64,000 nt of DNA. Source: Vibrio sinaloensis. Its GTDB lineage: Bacteria > Pseudomonadota > Gammaproteobacteria > Enterobacterales > Vibrionaceae. The first letter of the stretch is position 1, and every line of letters begins with the position of its first letter. Both the position numbers and the translations under genes were made by a program. Below are positions 27,516-36,010 of the stretch, one piece after another. The notes beneath the pieces are model-generated. The model worked only from the letters and a program-made list of their open reading frames with translations. It did no database searches and was not told the DNA's origin. Where the stretch lies: assembly GCF_023195835.1 (NCBI RefSeq), contig NZ_CP096200.1, positions 992,001 to 1,056,000 on the forward strand, given 5' to 3'.

Positions 27516-27758
27516 TTATAAGGAGTTTAAAAAATCTTCACCATCAACGACATTGCCTTGTGCTAAGTCTTGCTTAGCTGACTCGAAACAATGTTTAAGG
27601 TAGTCTGCTTTCATTGCTTCTAGTTCTTCATAGTCTCTAATAGACATTACAACCACGGCATCTTTGCTGTTTTTGCTAATCTTCACTGGCTCGCGCTGGG
27701 CGCTAAGAAGTAACTCACCAAAATTACGTTTGGCGTCATTTGCTGTCAATGTGTGCAT
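27516..27758 (-). CDS. Phd/YefM-family antitoxin, cassette 7
   Basis: An 80-residue antitoxin with the Phd/YefM fold start MHTLTANDAKRNFGELLLSA and PVKISKNSKDAVVVMS. It binds the toxin and its own promoter. GGAG precedes the ATG at 27758. The module has its own promoter at 27790-27817, independent of Pc. Confidence 0.88.
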   Translation of the reverse strand: MHTLTANDAKRNFGELLLSAQREPVKISKNSKDAVVVMSIRDYEELEAMKADYLKHCFESAKQDLAQGNVVDGEDFLNSL

Positions 27759-27789
27759 GATCAATCTCCAAATCTGCAGTAACATTGAG

Positions 27790-27817
27790 ATTATAGTTAC
27801 TCGCATGAAATGGTCAA
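27790..27817 (-). promoter_or_regulatory. Promoter of the cassette 7 toxin-antitoxin operon
   Basis: On the minus strand, TTGACC (27812-27817) and a perfect TATAAT (27790-27795) are 16 bp apart, 32 bp upstream of the antitoxin start. The copy in cassette 44 keeps both boxes. Confidence 0.8.
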
Positions 27818-27853
27818 TATAATTAAATCGTGCGACTCGTGTAAAAGGTAAAC

Positions 27854-27974
27854 TAACAAGGCGTTTAAGGCGGATTCACAACGCTTGGTATTTTCAGTTT
27901 GAATCGGTTTTAGTGTTTACAGCACAATAGTTTAGGTAGGGTGGTTGCGTTGTTCACCACTTAACGCGGCGTTA
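27854..27974 (+). repeat. attC: attC site 7
   Basis: 121-nt site of the second type. Cut between 27971 and 27972. IS copy A begins 8 nt further on. Confidence 0.88.
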
Positions 27975-28045
27975 TACGTCCGAGTACCCCACGTTTAGTA
28001 GACACTTTACAAAGTTAGATCTAGGGTCTAATTGAGAGGTGATTT

Positions 28046-28354
28046 ATGGCTAAACATCGTAATCCAGCGTACACCGAAGAGTTCCGCAAAGAAGCAGTGC
28101 GCCTGGCCAGTCTTCCTGGCCGAACAGCCGTCTCCGTTGCCAAGGAACTGGGCATCAGTGCCCAGCAAATCCGGAACTGGAAGCGCCAGTTCACACGCCT
28201 ATCTGATAAACAGTTTAACACCTTAGACGGTGTCGATTATTCGAAGAAAGAGTCCGAAGAGCTTCGAGCGCTAAGGCGCGAGAATAAGCGACTCAAAGAT
28301 GAAATGGAATTCCTAAAAAAGGTCTCGGCGTACTTCGCGAAGCAGCAAGAGTGA
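28046..28354 (+). CDS. IS3 OrfA, copy A
   Basis: A 102-residue helix-turn-helix protein (TAVSVAKELGISAQQIRNWK) with a C-terminal leucine zipper (LRALRRENKRLKDEMEFLKK). It binds the IS ends. The slippery heptamer A AAA AAG at 28315-28321 should send some ribosomes into the -1 frame to make the OrfAB transposase; the -1 frame is open from there into OrfB. Confidence 0.92.
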   Translation: MAKHRNPAYTEEFRKEAVRLASLPGRTAVSVAKELGISAQQIRNWKRQFTRLSDKQFNTLDGVDYSKKESEELRALRRENKRLKDEMEFLKKVSAYFAKQQE

Positions 28355-29202
28355 AGTACGAGTTCATTGAAAGTTATACCAGTGAGTACTCGATTAGCTT
28401 AATGTGTCGCACGTTAGAAGTCAGTCGAAGTGGTTACTACAAGTGGTGCCATCATACGCCAAGTGAGCGTTCACAGCGGCGCGAACGCTTTGAACAACTA
28501 ATCATGTGTACCTTTGCCCAATATCGGGCGCGTTACGGTTCAGTGCGAATAGCAGAAGAGTTAAACGAAGCAGGCTATGCCTGCTGCGTGAACTATGTGG
28601 CTGATATCATGAATGAAAAAGGTGTCAGGGCTCGTAATGGTAAAGGGTTTAAATACAGCAAGGATGTGGCGGCTATGACGAATGTTGCTGATAATTTACT
28701 GCGTAGAGACTTTGAGTCTGAGGCTCCGAATCAGAAGTGGGTCACGGACATCACGTATATCTGGGTGAAGAGCCGTTGGCTCTTCTTGGCGACTGTGATG
28801 GATTTGCATTCAAGGCGCATCGTGGGTTGGTCGCTAGGGACAACCATGACCGTCGAGCTCATCACTAATGCGTTAAAAATGGCGTTTGAGTCACGTAAGC
28901 CGCCTAAGGGCGTCATTATCCACTCAGACCGGGGTGTACAATACAGAGCCTATAAATATCAAGACTTCATGCGCAAGCATGGAGGTGTACCGAGCATGAG
29001 TCGACAGGGCAACTGTTGGGATAATGCGGTGATGGAGTCGTTCTACAGTCGACTGAAAGTCGAACTGATATACGCAGAAGACTATCAAACTGTCGAAGAA
29101 GCCCGAATGGGTATCTTCGAATACATCGAGGTATTTTACAATCGCAAGAGAAGACACTCAGCGTTGGGGCATGTCAGCCCGGTTGAGTACGAAAGTATGT
29201 AG
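28351..29202 (+). CDS. IS3 OrfB transposase, copy A
   Basis: A 283-residue DDE integrase-fold domain with D in WVTDITYI, D in IIHSDRGVQY and E in NAVMESFYSRLKVE, and the HTH_21-like start. Its GTG overlaps the OrfA TGA by 4 bp, but the active protein is likely the OrfAB frameshift fusion. Confidence 0.93.
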   Translation: MKYEFIESYTSEYSISLMCRTLEVSRSGYYKWCHHTPSERSQRRERFEQLIMCTFAQYRARYGSVRIAEELNEAGYACCVNYVADIMNEKGVRARNGKGFKYSKDVAAMTNVADNLLRRDFESEAPNQKWVTDITYIWVKSRWLFLATVMDLHSRRIVGWSLGTTMTVELITNALKMAFESRKPPKGVIIHSDRGVQYRAYKYQDFMRKHGGVPSMSRQGNCWDNAVMESFYSRLKVELIYAEDYQTVEEARMGIFEYIEVFYNRKRRHSALGHVSPVEYESM

Positions 29203-29250
29203 TTATGTACTGTCTACTTTTTGTGGGGTACACCAACGTTTGAGGTAACA

Positions 29251-29634
29251 ATGATACAAGTAGAACTACCTATCGATGACAATATTGAATTACTCCTCGA
29301 AGCTATTGGTTATGAAAGGCAAGAGCAACTAAATATGGAGTTAGCTGAGTTTCTTCAATACCGTGATAAAGGTTACTTCACTCGTACTAAATATCGCCTT
29401 TCGGCTAGCGCAAATATGAATGCACATATTGAAGTTTCTATCTCTGATAATGACTATCTAGTCCTAGTGTTACAGCCAAGAGCAAAGTTAGTTCAACCTG
29501 CGATAGAACGAATAATTAGAGCATTCAATGCAGCTCGAGATTGTAACGGTAATGTTGAACCGTCTCAGTTTACTCAAGGCATATCTAAAGAAGCCGCTAG
29601 GGGTGTTAGAGTGTACTTGAACAAAAACGTATAA
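29251..29634 (+). CDS. Hypothetical protein, cassette 8
   Basis: A 127-residue acidic to neutral protein (MIQVELPIDDNIELLLEAIG...) without a signal or membrane segment. I do not recognise it. The start at 29251 lies 15 bp past IS copy A; a longer frame from 29221 begins inside the IS and is rejected. The IS cut it off from its upstream attC and may now supply or block transcription. Its TAA forms the start of attC 8. Confidence 0.6.
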   Translation: MIQVELPIDDNIELLLEAIGYERQEQLNMELAEFLQYRDKGYFTRTKYRLSASANMNAHIEVSISDNDYLVLVLQPRAKLVQPAIERIIRAFNAARDCNGNVEPSQFTQGISKEAARGVRVYLNKNV

Positions 29635-29750
29635 CAAGCAATTTAAGCAGACCCTCAACGCTTGGCATTTTCAGTTTGCAGGTAATTCAGTGGTTAAGGT
29701 GCTATGCAGAAACTATCATTGCGCGTTTCGGGCTACTTAATTGGGCGTTA
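29632..29750 (+). repeat. attC: attC site 8
   Basis: 119-nt site. Cut between 29747 and 29748. Confidence 0.88.
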
Positions 29751-29868
29751 TGCGACTGAGCAAAAATCTTCTCTGGCTCTCTTTGTCGCTCTCTCTGGCC
29801 ATCTGTTTTTCGGTGTCGGCAAGTCAGTATTGTCGGTCCAAGTTCTTGAACCAGTCAGGCAGTAAAAC

Positions 29869-30039
29869 ATGCCAAAATTCGCGGGTTGCCTCATTGGTTT
29901 TCAGAGCTAGTTGGTGGTGAGTTTCTCTGGCTCAAAGCGCTGCAATGGCAAGTTTATCGGAGCTTCATCTTCGCTGTTTATTCTCAGCGTTGAGTTTCCC
30001 GAAGCAAAAGCCGAGTCACTAGCTTAAATTCACCATTAG
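29869..30039 (+). pseudogene. Broken recurrent ORF2 (cassette 9)
   Basis: Aligned over the full 171 bp with the 56-residue family but stopped by TAG after MPKFAGCLIGFQS and again near the end. ORF1 upstream is shifted by loss of one A in the A-run after CGACTGAGC. Cassette 41 has the same lesions, so the two copies share a recent origin. Confidence 0.45.
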
Positions 30040-30176
30040 TCACTTGTTAGAAGTGAAGCTGTAACATAGTGACTTCGGCTGTTCAGTGACTCACAAAAAG
30101 TGTTTGGTTTGTTTGTGGTTTTTCGTGTCTGAGGTAATCTTCATCTGCCCAACTTGGCTTGGTCGATGAATTCGCA

Positions 30177-30294
30177 TAACAAACAATTCAAGCAGACCCT
30201 CAACGCTCGGCGATTTTGGTCTGCGTCGGGTTCTGTGTTGCAGAGGTATGCGGAAAGTGAGCCAGGGCGTTTCGGGCTACTTAATTGGGCGTTA
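30177..30294 (+). repeat. attC: attC site 9
   Basis: 118-nt site of the main type. Cut between 30291 and 30292. Confidence 0.9.
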
Positions 30295-30331
30295 TATGCT
30301 TTCAAGTTTCAAGCAATAAAAGGACTTAAAA

Positions 30332-30700
30332 ATGATTCTAAATCACGTCTCAGTTGGCGCTTCTGATGTGGTAAAAGCAGTTGGTTTTTATGACTCAGTT
30401 CTTTCTACGTTGTCTGTTAAGCGTACTCACTATATAGAAAATATCGCTGCGGCTTATGGTGAAAGCTTTGAATTTTGGGTCGGAAGTCCCTGCGAAGGAA
30501 AAGCTACATCAAGTAATGGTGCTCATATTGCTTTCAATGCTCCTTCAAAAGAAGCAGTTGACCAGTTCTATGCTACAGCTATTGAGCTGGGAGGTTCATG
30601 CGCGGGTAAGCCAGGTTTAAGACCAGAGTATGGCGAAACTTACTACGCAGCATTCGTACGTGACTTAGACGGAAACAAAATCGAAGCAGTTTCAATGTAG
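30332..30700 (+). CDS. VOC-family protein, cassette 10
   Basis: A 122-residue paralogue of the cassette 1 protein, with about ten substitutions and the same 5' leader from GTTATATGC to the AAAGGA ribosome site. Most codon differences are silent, which shows selection on the protein after duplication. Function is as for the cassette 1 copy. Confidence 0.87.
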   Translation: MILNHVSVGASDVVKAVGFYDSVLSTLSVKRTHYIENIAAAYGESFEFWVGSPCEGKATSSNGAHIAFNAPSKEAVDQFYATAIELGGSCAGKPGLRPEYGETYYAAFVRDLDGNKIEAVSM

Positions 30701-30715
30701 CTTCGAGTACGCATA

Positions 30716-30835
30716 TAACAATAAATTTAAGAGTGATTCACAACGCTCGGCGCTTTCACTTCAAGCTAGTTTGGTGTTTATGGCACAATGTTTTAGGTAA
30801 GGTGGTAGCGTTGTTCACACCTTAATTTGGCGTTA
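30716..30835 (+). repeat. attC: attC site 10
   Basis: 120-nt site. Cut between 30832 and 30833. IS copy B begins 8 nt further on. Confidence 0.88.
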
Positions 30836-30906
30836 TGTTCCCGAGTACCCCACGTTTAGTAGACACTTTACAAAGTTAGATCTAGGGTCTAATTGAGAGG
30901 TGATTT

Positions 30907-31215
30907 ATGGCTAAACATCGTAATCCAGCGTACACCGAAGAGTTCCGCAAAGAAGCAGTGCGCCTGGCCAGTCTTCCTGGCCGAACAGCCGTCTCCGTTG
31001 CCAAGGAACTGGGCATCAGTGCCCAGCAAATCCGGAACTGGAAGCGCCAGTTCACACGCCTATCTGATAAACAGTTTAACACCTTAGACGGTGTCGATTA
31101 TTCGAAGAAAGAGTCCGAAGAGCTTCGAGCGCTAAGGCGCGAGAATAAGCGACTCAAAGATGAAATGGAATTCCTAAAAAAGGTCTCGGCGTACTTCGCG
31201 AAGCAGCAAGAGTGA
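30907..31215 (+). CDS. IS3 OrfA, copy B
   Basis: Protein identical to OrfA of copy A, with the same slippery heptamer near its end. Confidence 0.92.
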   Translation: MAKHRNPAYTEEFRKEAVRLASLPGRTAVSVAKELGISAQQIRNWKRQFTRLSDKQFNTLDGVDYSKKESEELRALRRENKRLKDEMEFLKKVSAYFAKQQE

Positions 31216-32063
31216 AGTACGAGTTCATTGAAAGTTATACCAGTGAGTACTCGATTAGCTTAATGTGTCGCACGTTAGAAGTCAGTCGAAGTGGTTACTA
31301 CAAGTGGTGCCATCATACGCCAAGTGAGCGTTCACAGCGGCGCGAACGCTTTGAACAACTAATCATGTGTACCTTTGCCCAATATCGGGCGCGTTACGGT
31401 TCAGTGCGAATAGCAGAAGAGTTAAACGAAGCAGGCTATGCCTGCTGCGTGAACTATGTGGCTGATATCATGAATGAAAAAGGTGTCAGGGCTCGTAATG
31501 GTAAAGGGTTTAAATACAGCAAGGATGTGGCGGCTATGACGAATGTTGCTGATAATTTACTGCGTAGAGACTTTGAGTCTGAGGCTCCGAATCAGAAGTG
31601 GGTCACGGACATCACGTATATCTGGGTGAAGAGCCGTTGGCTCTTCTTGGCGACTGTGATGGATTTGCATTCAAGGCGCATCGTGGGTTGGTCGCTAGGG
31701 ACAACCATGACCGTCGAGCTCATCACTAATGCGTTAAAAATGGCGTTTGAGTCACGTAAGCCGCCTAAGGGCGTCATTATCCACTCAGACCGGGGTGTAC
31801 AATACAGAGCCTATAAATATCAAGACTTCATGCGCAAGCATGGAGGTGTACCGAGCATGAGTCGACAGGGCAACTGTTGGGATAATGCGGTGATGGAGTC
31901 GTTCTACAGTCGACTGAAAGTCGAACTGATATACGCAGAAGACTATCAAACTGTCGAAGAAGCCCGAATGGGTATCTTCGAATACATCGAGGTATTTTAC
32001 AATCGCAAGAGAAGACACTCAGCGTTGGGGCATGTCAGCCCGGTTGAGTACGAAAGTATGTAG
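31212..32063 (+). CDS. IS3 OrfB transposase, copy B
   Basis: Protein identical to OrfB of copy A; the DDE residues are intact. Confidence 0.93.
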   Translation: MKYEFIESYTSEYSISLMCRTLEVSRSGYYKWCHHTPSERSQRRERFEQLIMCTFAQYRARYGSVRIAEELNEAGYACCVNYVADIMNEKGVRARNGKGFKYSKDVAAMTNVADNLLRRDFESEAPNQKWVTDITYIWVKSRWLFLATVMDLHSRRIVGWSLGTTMTVELITNALKMAFESRKPPKGVIIHSDRGVQYRAYKYQDFMRKHGGVPSMSRQGNCWDNAVMESFYSRLKVELIYAEDYQTVEEARMGIFEYIEVFYNRKRRHSALGHVSPVEYESM

Positions 32064-32103
32064 TTATGTACTGTCTACTTTTTGTGGGGTACACCAACCG
32101 CAA

Positions 32104-32394
32104 TCAATCATCTAATCTTTTCATAGCTTTACGGTAAACATCGCTACGTTCGCGTTTTCCGACTGCTAAGACGGTTACAATGATTACATCGTCTTCAACT
32201 TTGTAGACGAGACGGTAGCCCGATTGACGGAGTTTAATTTTATACATGTTGTCAGCTCCAGAAAGTTTTGAAGCCGGAACATGTGGGTTATCCAAGCGCT
32301 CGATTAGCTTTTTCTTAAATTGTTGTTGCAGAGTAGAGCCAAGCTTTTTCCACTCTTTGAGTGCGCTCTTTTTAAAGTCGAGTTTATAGGTCAT
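32104..32394 (-). CDS. RelE-family toxin, cassette 11
   Basis: A 96-residue RelE-type mRNA interferase (TYKLDFKKSALKEWKKLGST, MYKIKLRQSGYRLVYKVEDD, VLAVGKRERSDVY). The basic residues and the C-terminal Tyr of RelE active sites are present. The ATG at 32394 overlaps the antitoxin end, so the two are translationally coupled. The gene reads against the cassette direction. Confidence 0.9.
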   Translation of the reverse strand: MTYKLDFKKSALKEWKKLGSTLQQQFKKKLIERLDNPHVPASKLSGADNMYKIKLRQSGYRLVYKVEDDVIIVTVLAVGKRERSDVYRKAMKRLDD

Positions 32395-32632
32395 CAATAT
32401 TTACCGAAATGCTCTCTTCAGATTCACGCTCTTTCGCAATAGCTAGTAGTTCAAGATCTTCGAGTCTGTCCATCATCATTTCGTACGCTTCTGCAGGTAC
32501 GCAATAAAATGCTGGTTCATTTCGGTTCAGTACAGCAACAGGTTCGCCATAAGCACTAGTTGCAACTTTCATAGGGTTAGCTTTCAACTCAGTAATGCTT
32601 GCAGCAACATCGGCTAAAATTCTAGTGGTCAT
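32384..32632 (-). CDS. RelB/Phd-YefM-type antitoxin, cassette 11
   Basis: An 82-residue antitoxin (TTRILADVAASITELKANPM, EPVAVLNRNEPAFYCVPAEAY) of a type common in Vibrio superintegrons. It should repress its own operon and neutralise the RelE-type toxin whose gene it overlaps by 11 bp. Confidence 0.88.
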   Translation of the reverse strand: MTTRILADVAASITELKANPMKVATSAYGEPVAVLNRNEPAFYCVPAEAYEMMMDRLEDLELLAIAKERESEESISVNIDDL

Positions 32633-32689
32633 ATAATCGGTCCCTTAAGTGGTCTTTATGTTGGTCATTTTAGCCTCAACTAAGCGGTA

Positions 32690-32810
32690 TAACAAGGCGT
32701 TTAAGAGGGATTCTCAACGCTTGGCATTTTCAGTTTGATTCAGCTTTAGTGTTTACGGCACAATGGCTTAGGTTCGGTGGTGGCGTTGTTCACCCCTTAA
32801 CGCAGCGTTA
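32690..32810 (+). repeat. attC: attC site 11
   Basis: 121-nt site of the second type. Cut between 32807 and 32808. Confidence 0.88.
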
Positions 32811-32826
32811 TGTGCTCGGAGGAAAT

Positions 32827-33273
32827 ATGGAATTTCAGAAAGTCCAAAAAGCGGACTTGGACGCAGTAACAAGGCTTGTTTCAGAGGTTTCGGCCAAGGA
32901 CGTGCTTCCACTGCTTAATGCACAAGGAAAGCAAGAGTATAAGGACAGAGTCTTACCTGACCTAGCAACCACTTTCGATGATGAGAGGTTTTCAGCATTC
33001 AAGGCTGTATCGGGTGAGGAAATACTTGGTTTTGCTGCTTTGCGTGATGGGAACTATTTAACGCACTTGTTTGTTGCTAATTCTCAGCAGGGTTCAGGGT
33101 TAGGTCGTACGCTATTGAATCATTTGCTTAATCAGACAGACGCTAGTGAGGTTAGTCTGCGTTCATCGGTGAATGCTGTTGGGTTCTACAATCGCCATGG
33201 TTTCGTAGCAACAGGCGAAGAAGCAGAGTTCAACGGAATTCGTTTCGTGCCAATGTCTTTAGTACGCACATAA
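32827..33273 (+). CDS. GNAT-family N-acetyltransferase, cassette 12
   Basis: A 148-residue acetyltransferase with the acetyl-CoA loop in LFVANSQQGSGLGRTLLNHL and the C-terminal VGFYNRHGFVATGE strand. The acceptor is unknown. GGAGGAAAT gives an excellent ribosome site 16 bp inside the cassette. A near-identical copy is in cassette 35. Confidence 0.9.
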   Translation: MEFQKVQKADLDAVTRLVSEVSAKDVLPLLNAQGKQEYKDRVLPDLATTFDDERFSAFKAVSGEEILGFAALRDGNYLTHLFVANSQQGSGLGRTLLNHLLNQTDASEVSLRSSVNAVGFYNRHGFVATGEEAEFNGIRFVPMSLVRT

Positions 33274-33390
33274 CAAACAATTTAAGCAGATTCGCAACGC
33301 TTGGCATTTTTGGTTTGAATCGGCTTTAGTGTTTACGGCGCAATGGTTTAGGAATGGTGGTGACGTTGCTCACTACTTAATTGGGCGTTA
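33271..33390 (+). repeat. attC: attC site 12
   Basis: 120-nt site overlapping the GNAT stop codon. Cut between 33387 and 33388. Confidence 0.88.
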
Positions 33391-33492
33391 TGTTACTCAT
33401 TGAAACTCAGTGAAAAATTGGAAATTAGCTCTCATCTTATGTTGCTTGCCTATCCTAAACTCTATAGGTTATTTCAACTTTGGGTATACGCT

Positions 33493-33873
33493 ATGAGTGC
33501 AGGTCGTCATGGAATCACAATTGGTATTGAGCGCATTGGCTCGGAATCCGTTTTAATGCTTAAGGCTACGGGTAAACTCACTCACGAAGACTATGAGAGA
33601 ATTGTTCCAGTCTTGGATTCTAATTTGCAAGGACTCAACTCCATGCATGTGAAAATGTTAGTCGACATTACTGAGTTTTCAGGTTGGGAGCTACGGGCAG
33701 CGTGGGACGATTTTCAGCTTGGCTTAAAGGTAGGTCTGAATATTGAGAAAATAGCGATCTACGGCGACAAAAATTGGCAAGAACTAGCCGCCAAAGTAGG
33801 CAGTTGGTTTATATCAGGTCAGATGGAATCATTTGGTAGCTACGAGTTGGCAGTAGAGTGGCTAACTGATTAA
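33493..33873 (+). CDS. SpoIIAA-like (STAS/SEC14-type) protein, cassette 13
   Basis: A 126-residue protein resembling the SpoIIAA-like family: GKLTHEDYERIVPVLDSNL, MLVDITEFSGWELRAAWDDF and IEKIAIYGDKNWQELAAKVG in the expected order. Members bind lipophilic ligands or act as anti-anti-sigma-like folds; the role is unknown. ATG 33493 fits the family start; an extension to 33400 would add about 31 residues without support. Confidence 0.78.
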   Translation: MSAGRHGITIGIERIGSESVLMLKATGKLTHEDYERIVPVLDSNLQGLNSMHVKMLVDITEFSGWELRAAWDDFQLGLKVGLNIEKIAIYGDKNWQELAAKVGSWFISGQMESFGSYELAVEWLTD

Positions 33874-33875
33874 CA

Positions 33876-33993
33876 TAACAAACAATTCAAGCAGACCCTC
33901 AACGCTCGGCGATTTTGGTTTGCGTTGGGTTTTGTGCTGCCGAGGAATGCGGAAGGTGAGTCAGGGCGTTTCGGGCTACTTAATTGGGCGTTA
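33876..33993 (+). repeat. attC: attC site 13
   Basis: 118-nt site of the main type. Cut between 33990 and 33991. Confidence 0.9.
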
Positions 33994-34109
33994 TGCGACT
34001 AAGCAAAAAATCTTCTCTATCTCTTTTTTTCGCTCTCTCTGGCTATCGGCTTTTCTGTGTCGGCAACTCTGCATTGTCGGCCCAAATTCTTGAATCACTC
34101 AGGCAGTAA
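33993..34109 (+). CDS. Recurrent cassette ORF1, 38 aa (cassette 14)
   Basis: MRLSKKSSLSLFFALSGYRL followed by a VGNSALSAQILESLRQ tail. The start codon is in the attC junction and the stop lies 3 nt before ORF2. Confidence 0.35.
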   Translation: MRLSKKSSLSLFFALSGYRLFCVGNSALSAQILESLRQ

Positions 34110-34112
34110 AAC

Positions 34113-34283
34113 ATGCCAAAGTTCGCGGGTTGCCTCATTGGTTTTCTGTATTGGTTCGTGGGGAGTTTCGCTGGAGTAAGGTGTGGCAAGCGCAAGTTTA
34201 TGGGAGCTTCATCTTCGCTGGTTGTTCTCAGCGTTGAGTTTCTCGAAGCAAAAGCTGAGTCATGCGCTGAAATTCACCATTAG
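34113..34283 (+). CDS. Recurrent cassette ORF2, 56 aa (cassette 14)
   Basis: Intact member starting MPKFAGCLIGFLYWFVGSF, so the N-terminal half is strongly hydrophobic; the tail reads VEFLEAKAESCAEIHH. Function unknown. Confidence 0.4.
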   Translation: MPKFAGCLIGFLYWFVGSFAGVRCGKRKFMGASSSLVVLSVEFLEAKAESCAEIHH

Positions 34284-34420
34284 TCACTTGTAGGAAGTGA
34301 AGCTGTAACATAGTGACTTCGGCTGTTCAGTGACTCACAAAAAGTGTTTGGTTTGTTTGTGGTTTTTCGTGTCTGAGGTAATCTTCATCTGCCCAGTTTG
34401 GCTTGGTCGATGAATTCGCA

Positions 34421-34538
34421 TAACAAACAATTCAAGCAGACCCTCAACGCTCGCCGATTTTGGTTTGCGTGGGGTTTGGTGTTACCGAGCAATGCGGAGA
34501 GTGAGCCAGTGCGTTTCGGGCTACTTAATTGGGCGTTA
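34421..34538 (+). repeat. attC: attC site 14
   Basis: 118-nt site of the main type. Cut between 34535 and 34536. Confidence 0.9.
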
Positions 34539-34656
34539 TGCGACTGAGCAAAAAATCTTCTCTATCTCTCTTTCTCGCTCTCTTTGGCAGTCGGTTCGCG
34601 GTGTCGGCAATTCAGCATTGTCGGCTCAAATTCTTGAATCACTCAGGCTGTAAAAT

Positions 34657-34827
34657 ATGCCAAATTTCGCGGGTTGCCTCATTGGTTTTCGGAGTTGGTT
34701 GGTGGTGAATTTGGCTGGCTCAAAGCGCTGTTAGAGAAAGTTTATTGAAGGTTCATCTTCGCTGGTTGTTCTCAGCGTTGAGTCTCTCGAAGCAAAAGCT
34801 CAGTCATGTGCTGAAATTCACCATTAG
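34657..34827 (+). pseudogene. Broken recurrent ORF2 (cassette 15)
   Basis: Keeps the 171-bp length and the MPNFAGCLIGF start but has TAG at KRC*RKF. ORF1 upstream is shifted by a 1-bp deletion near CAGTCGG. Confidence 0.45.
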
Positions 34828-34965
34828 TCACTTGTTGGAAGTGAAGCTGTAACATAGTGACTTCGGCTGTTCAGTGAATCACAAAAAGTGCTTGGTTTGT
34901 TTGAGGTTTTCTTTGTCTGAGGTAATCTTCATCTGCCCAACTTGGCTTATGTGCTTTAATTCGCA

Positions 34966-35084
34966 TAACAAACAATTCAAGCAGACCCTCAACGCTCGCC
35001 GATTTTGGTTTGCGTCGGGTTTGGTGTTTTCGGTGTAATGCGGGAAGTGAGCCAGAGCGTTTCGGGCTACTTAATTGGGCGTTA
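34966..35084 (+). repeat. attC: attC site 15
   Basis: 119-nt site of the main type. Cut between 35081 and 35082. Confidence 0.9.
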
Positions 35085-35200
35085 TGCGACTGAGCAAAAA
35101 ATCTTCTCTATCTCTCTTTCTCGCTCTCTCTGGCCATCGGTTTTACGGTGTCGGCAACTCAGCATTGTCGGCCCAAGTTCTTGAATCACTTAGGCCGTAA
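35084..35200 (+). CDS. Recurrent cassette ORF1, 38 aa (cassette 16)
   Basis: MRLSKKSSLSLFLALSGHRF followed by GVGNSALSAQVLESLRP. Same layout as in cassette 3. Confidence 0.35.
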   Translation: MRLSKKSSLSLFLALSGHRFYGVGNSALSAQVLESLRP

Positions 35201-35203
35201 AAC

Positions 35204-35374
35204 ATGTCAAAGCTCGCGGGTTGCCTCATTGTTTTTCTATGTTGGGTCGTGGGGAGTTTCGCTGGCGTAAAGTGTGGAAAGGGCAAGTCTATCGTTAGTT
35301 CATCTTCGCTGATTGTTCTCCGTGTTGAGTTTCGCGAAGCAAAAGCCGAGTCACTAGCTGAAATTCACCATTAG
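35204..35374 (+). CDS. Recurrent cassette ORF2, 56 aa (cassette 16)
   Basis: Intact member starting MSKLAGCLIVFLCWVVGSF with the tail VEFREAKAESLAEIHH. Function unknown. Confidence 0.4.
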   Translation: MSKLAGCLIVFLCWVVGSFAGVKCGKGKSIVSSSSLIVLRVEFREAKAESLAEIHH

Positions 35375-35512
35375 TCACTCGTTGGAAGCTGGTCTGTAAC
35401 ATAGTGACTTCGGTTGTTCAGTGACTCACAAAAAGTGCTTGGTTTATTTGAGGTTTTTCGTGTCTAAGGTAAGCTTTCACTGCCCAACTTGGCTGATGTA
35501 GGTGAATTCGCA

Positions 35513-35630
35513 TAACAAACAATTCAAGCAGACCCTCAACGCTCGCCGATTTTTGTTTGCGTCGGGTTTCGTGTTACCGAGCAATGCGGAAGGTTAGCCA
35601 GGGCGTTTCGGGCTACTTAATTGGGCGTTA
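35513..35630 (+). repeat. attC: attC site 16
   Basis: 118-nt site of the main type. Cut between 35627 and 35628. IS copy C begins 8 nt further on. Confidence 0.9.
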
Positions 35631-35701
35631 TGTTTCCGAGTACCCCACGTTTAGTAGACACTTTACTAAGTTAGATCTAGGGTCTAATTGAGAGGTGATT
35701 T

Positions 35702-36010
35702 ATGGCTAAACATCGTAATCCAGCGTACACCGAAGAGTTCCGCAAAGAAGCAGTGCGCCTGGCCAGTCTTCCTGGCCGAACAGCCGTCTCCGTTGCCAAG
35801 GAGTTGGGCATCAGTGCCCAGCAAATCCGGAACTGGAAGCGCCAGTTCACACGCCTATCTGATAAACAGTTTAACACCTTAGACGGTGTCGATTATTCGA
35901 AGAAAGAGTCCGAAGAGCTTCGAGCGCTAAGGCGCGAGAACAAGCGTCTACGTGATGAGATGGAATTCCTAAAAAAGGTGTCGGCGTACTTCGCGAAGCA
36001 GCAAGAGTGA
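35702..36010 (+). CDS. IS3 OrfA, copy C
   Basis: Differs from copy A by one residue (RLRDEMEF for RLKDEMEF). The frameshift heptamer is kept. Confidence 0.92.
   Translation: MAKHRNPAYTEEFRKEAVRLASLPGRTAVSVAKELGISAQQIRNWKRQFTRLSDKQFNTLDGVDYSKKESEELRALRRENKRLRDEMEFLKKVSAYFAKQQE

Larger units (their letters stand above)
27980..29235 (+). mobile_element. IS3-family element, copy A (1256 bp)
   Basis: Left end CCGAGTACCCCACG and right end complement TGGTGTACCCCACA are imperfect inverted repeats. It is flanked by a perfect 4-bp duplication ACGT (27976-27979 and 29236-29239). It starts 8 nt past the attC 7 cut and separates that site from the cassette 8 gene. Same sequence class as copies B, D, E and G. 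Confidence 0.93.
30841..32096 (+). mobile_element. IS3-family element, copy B (1256 bp)
   Basis: Same class as copy A. The flanking tetramers differ (GTTC left, ACCG right), so the two flanks probably come from different original insertions joined by recombination between IS copies. Confidence 0.92.
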
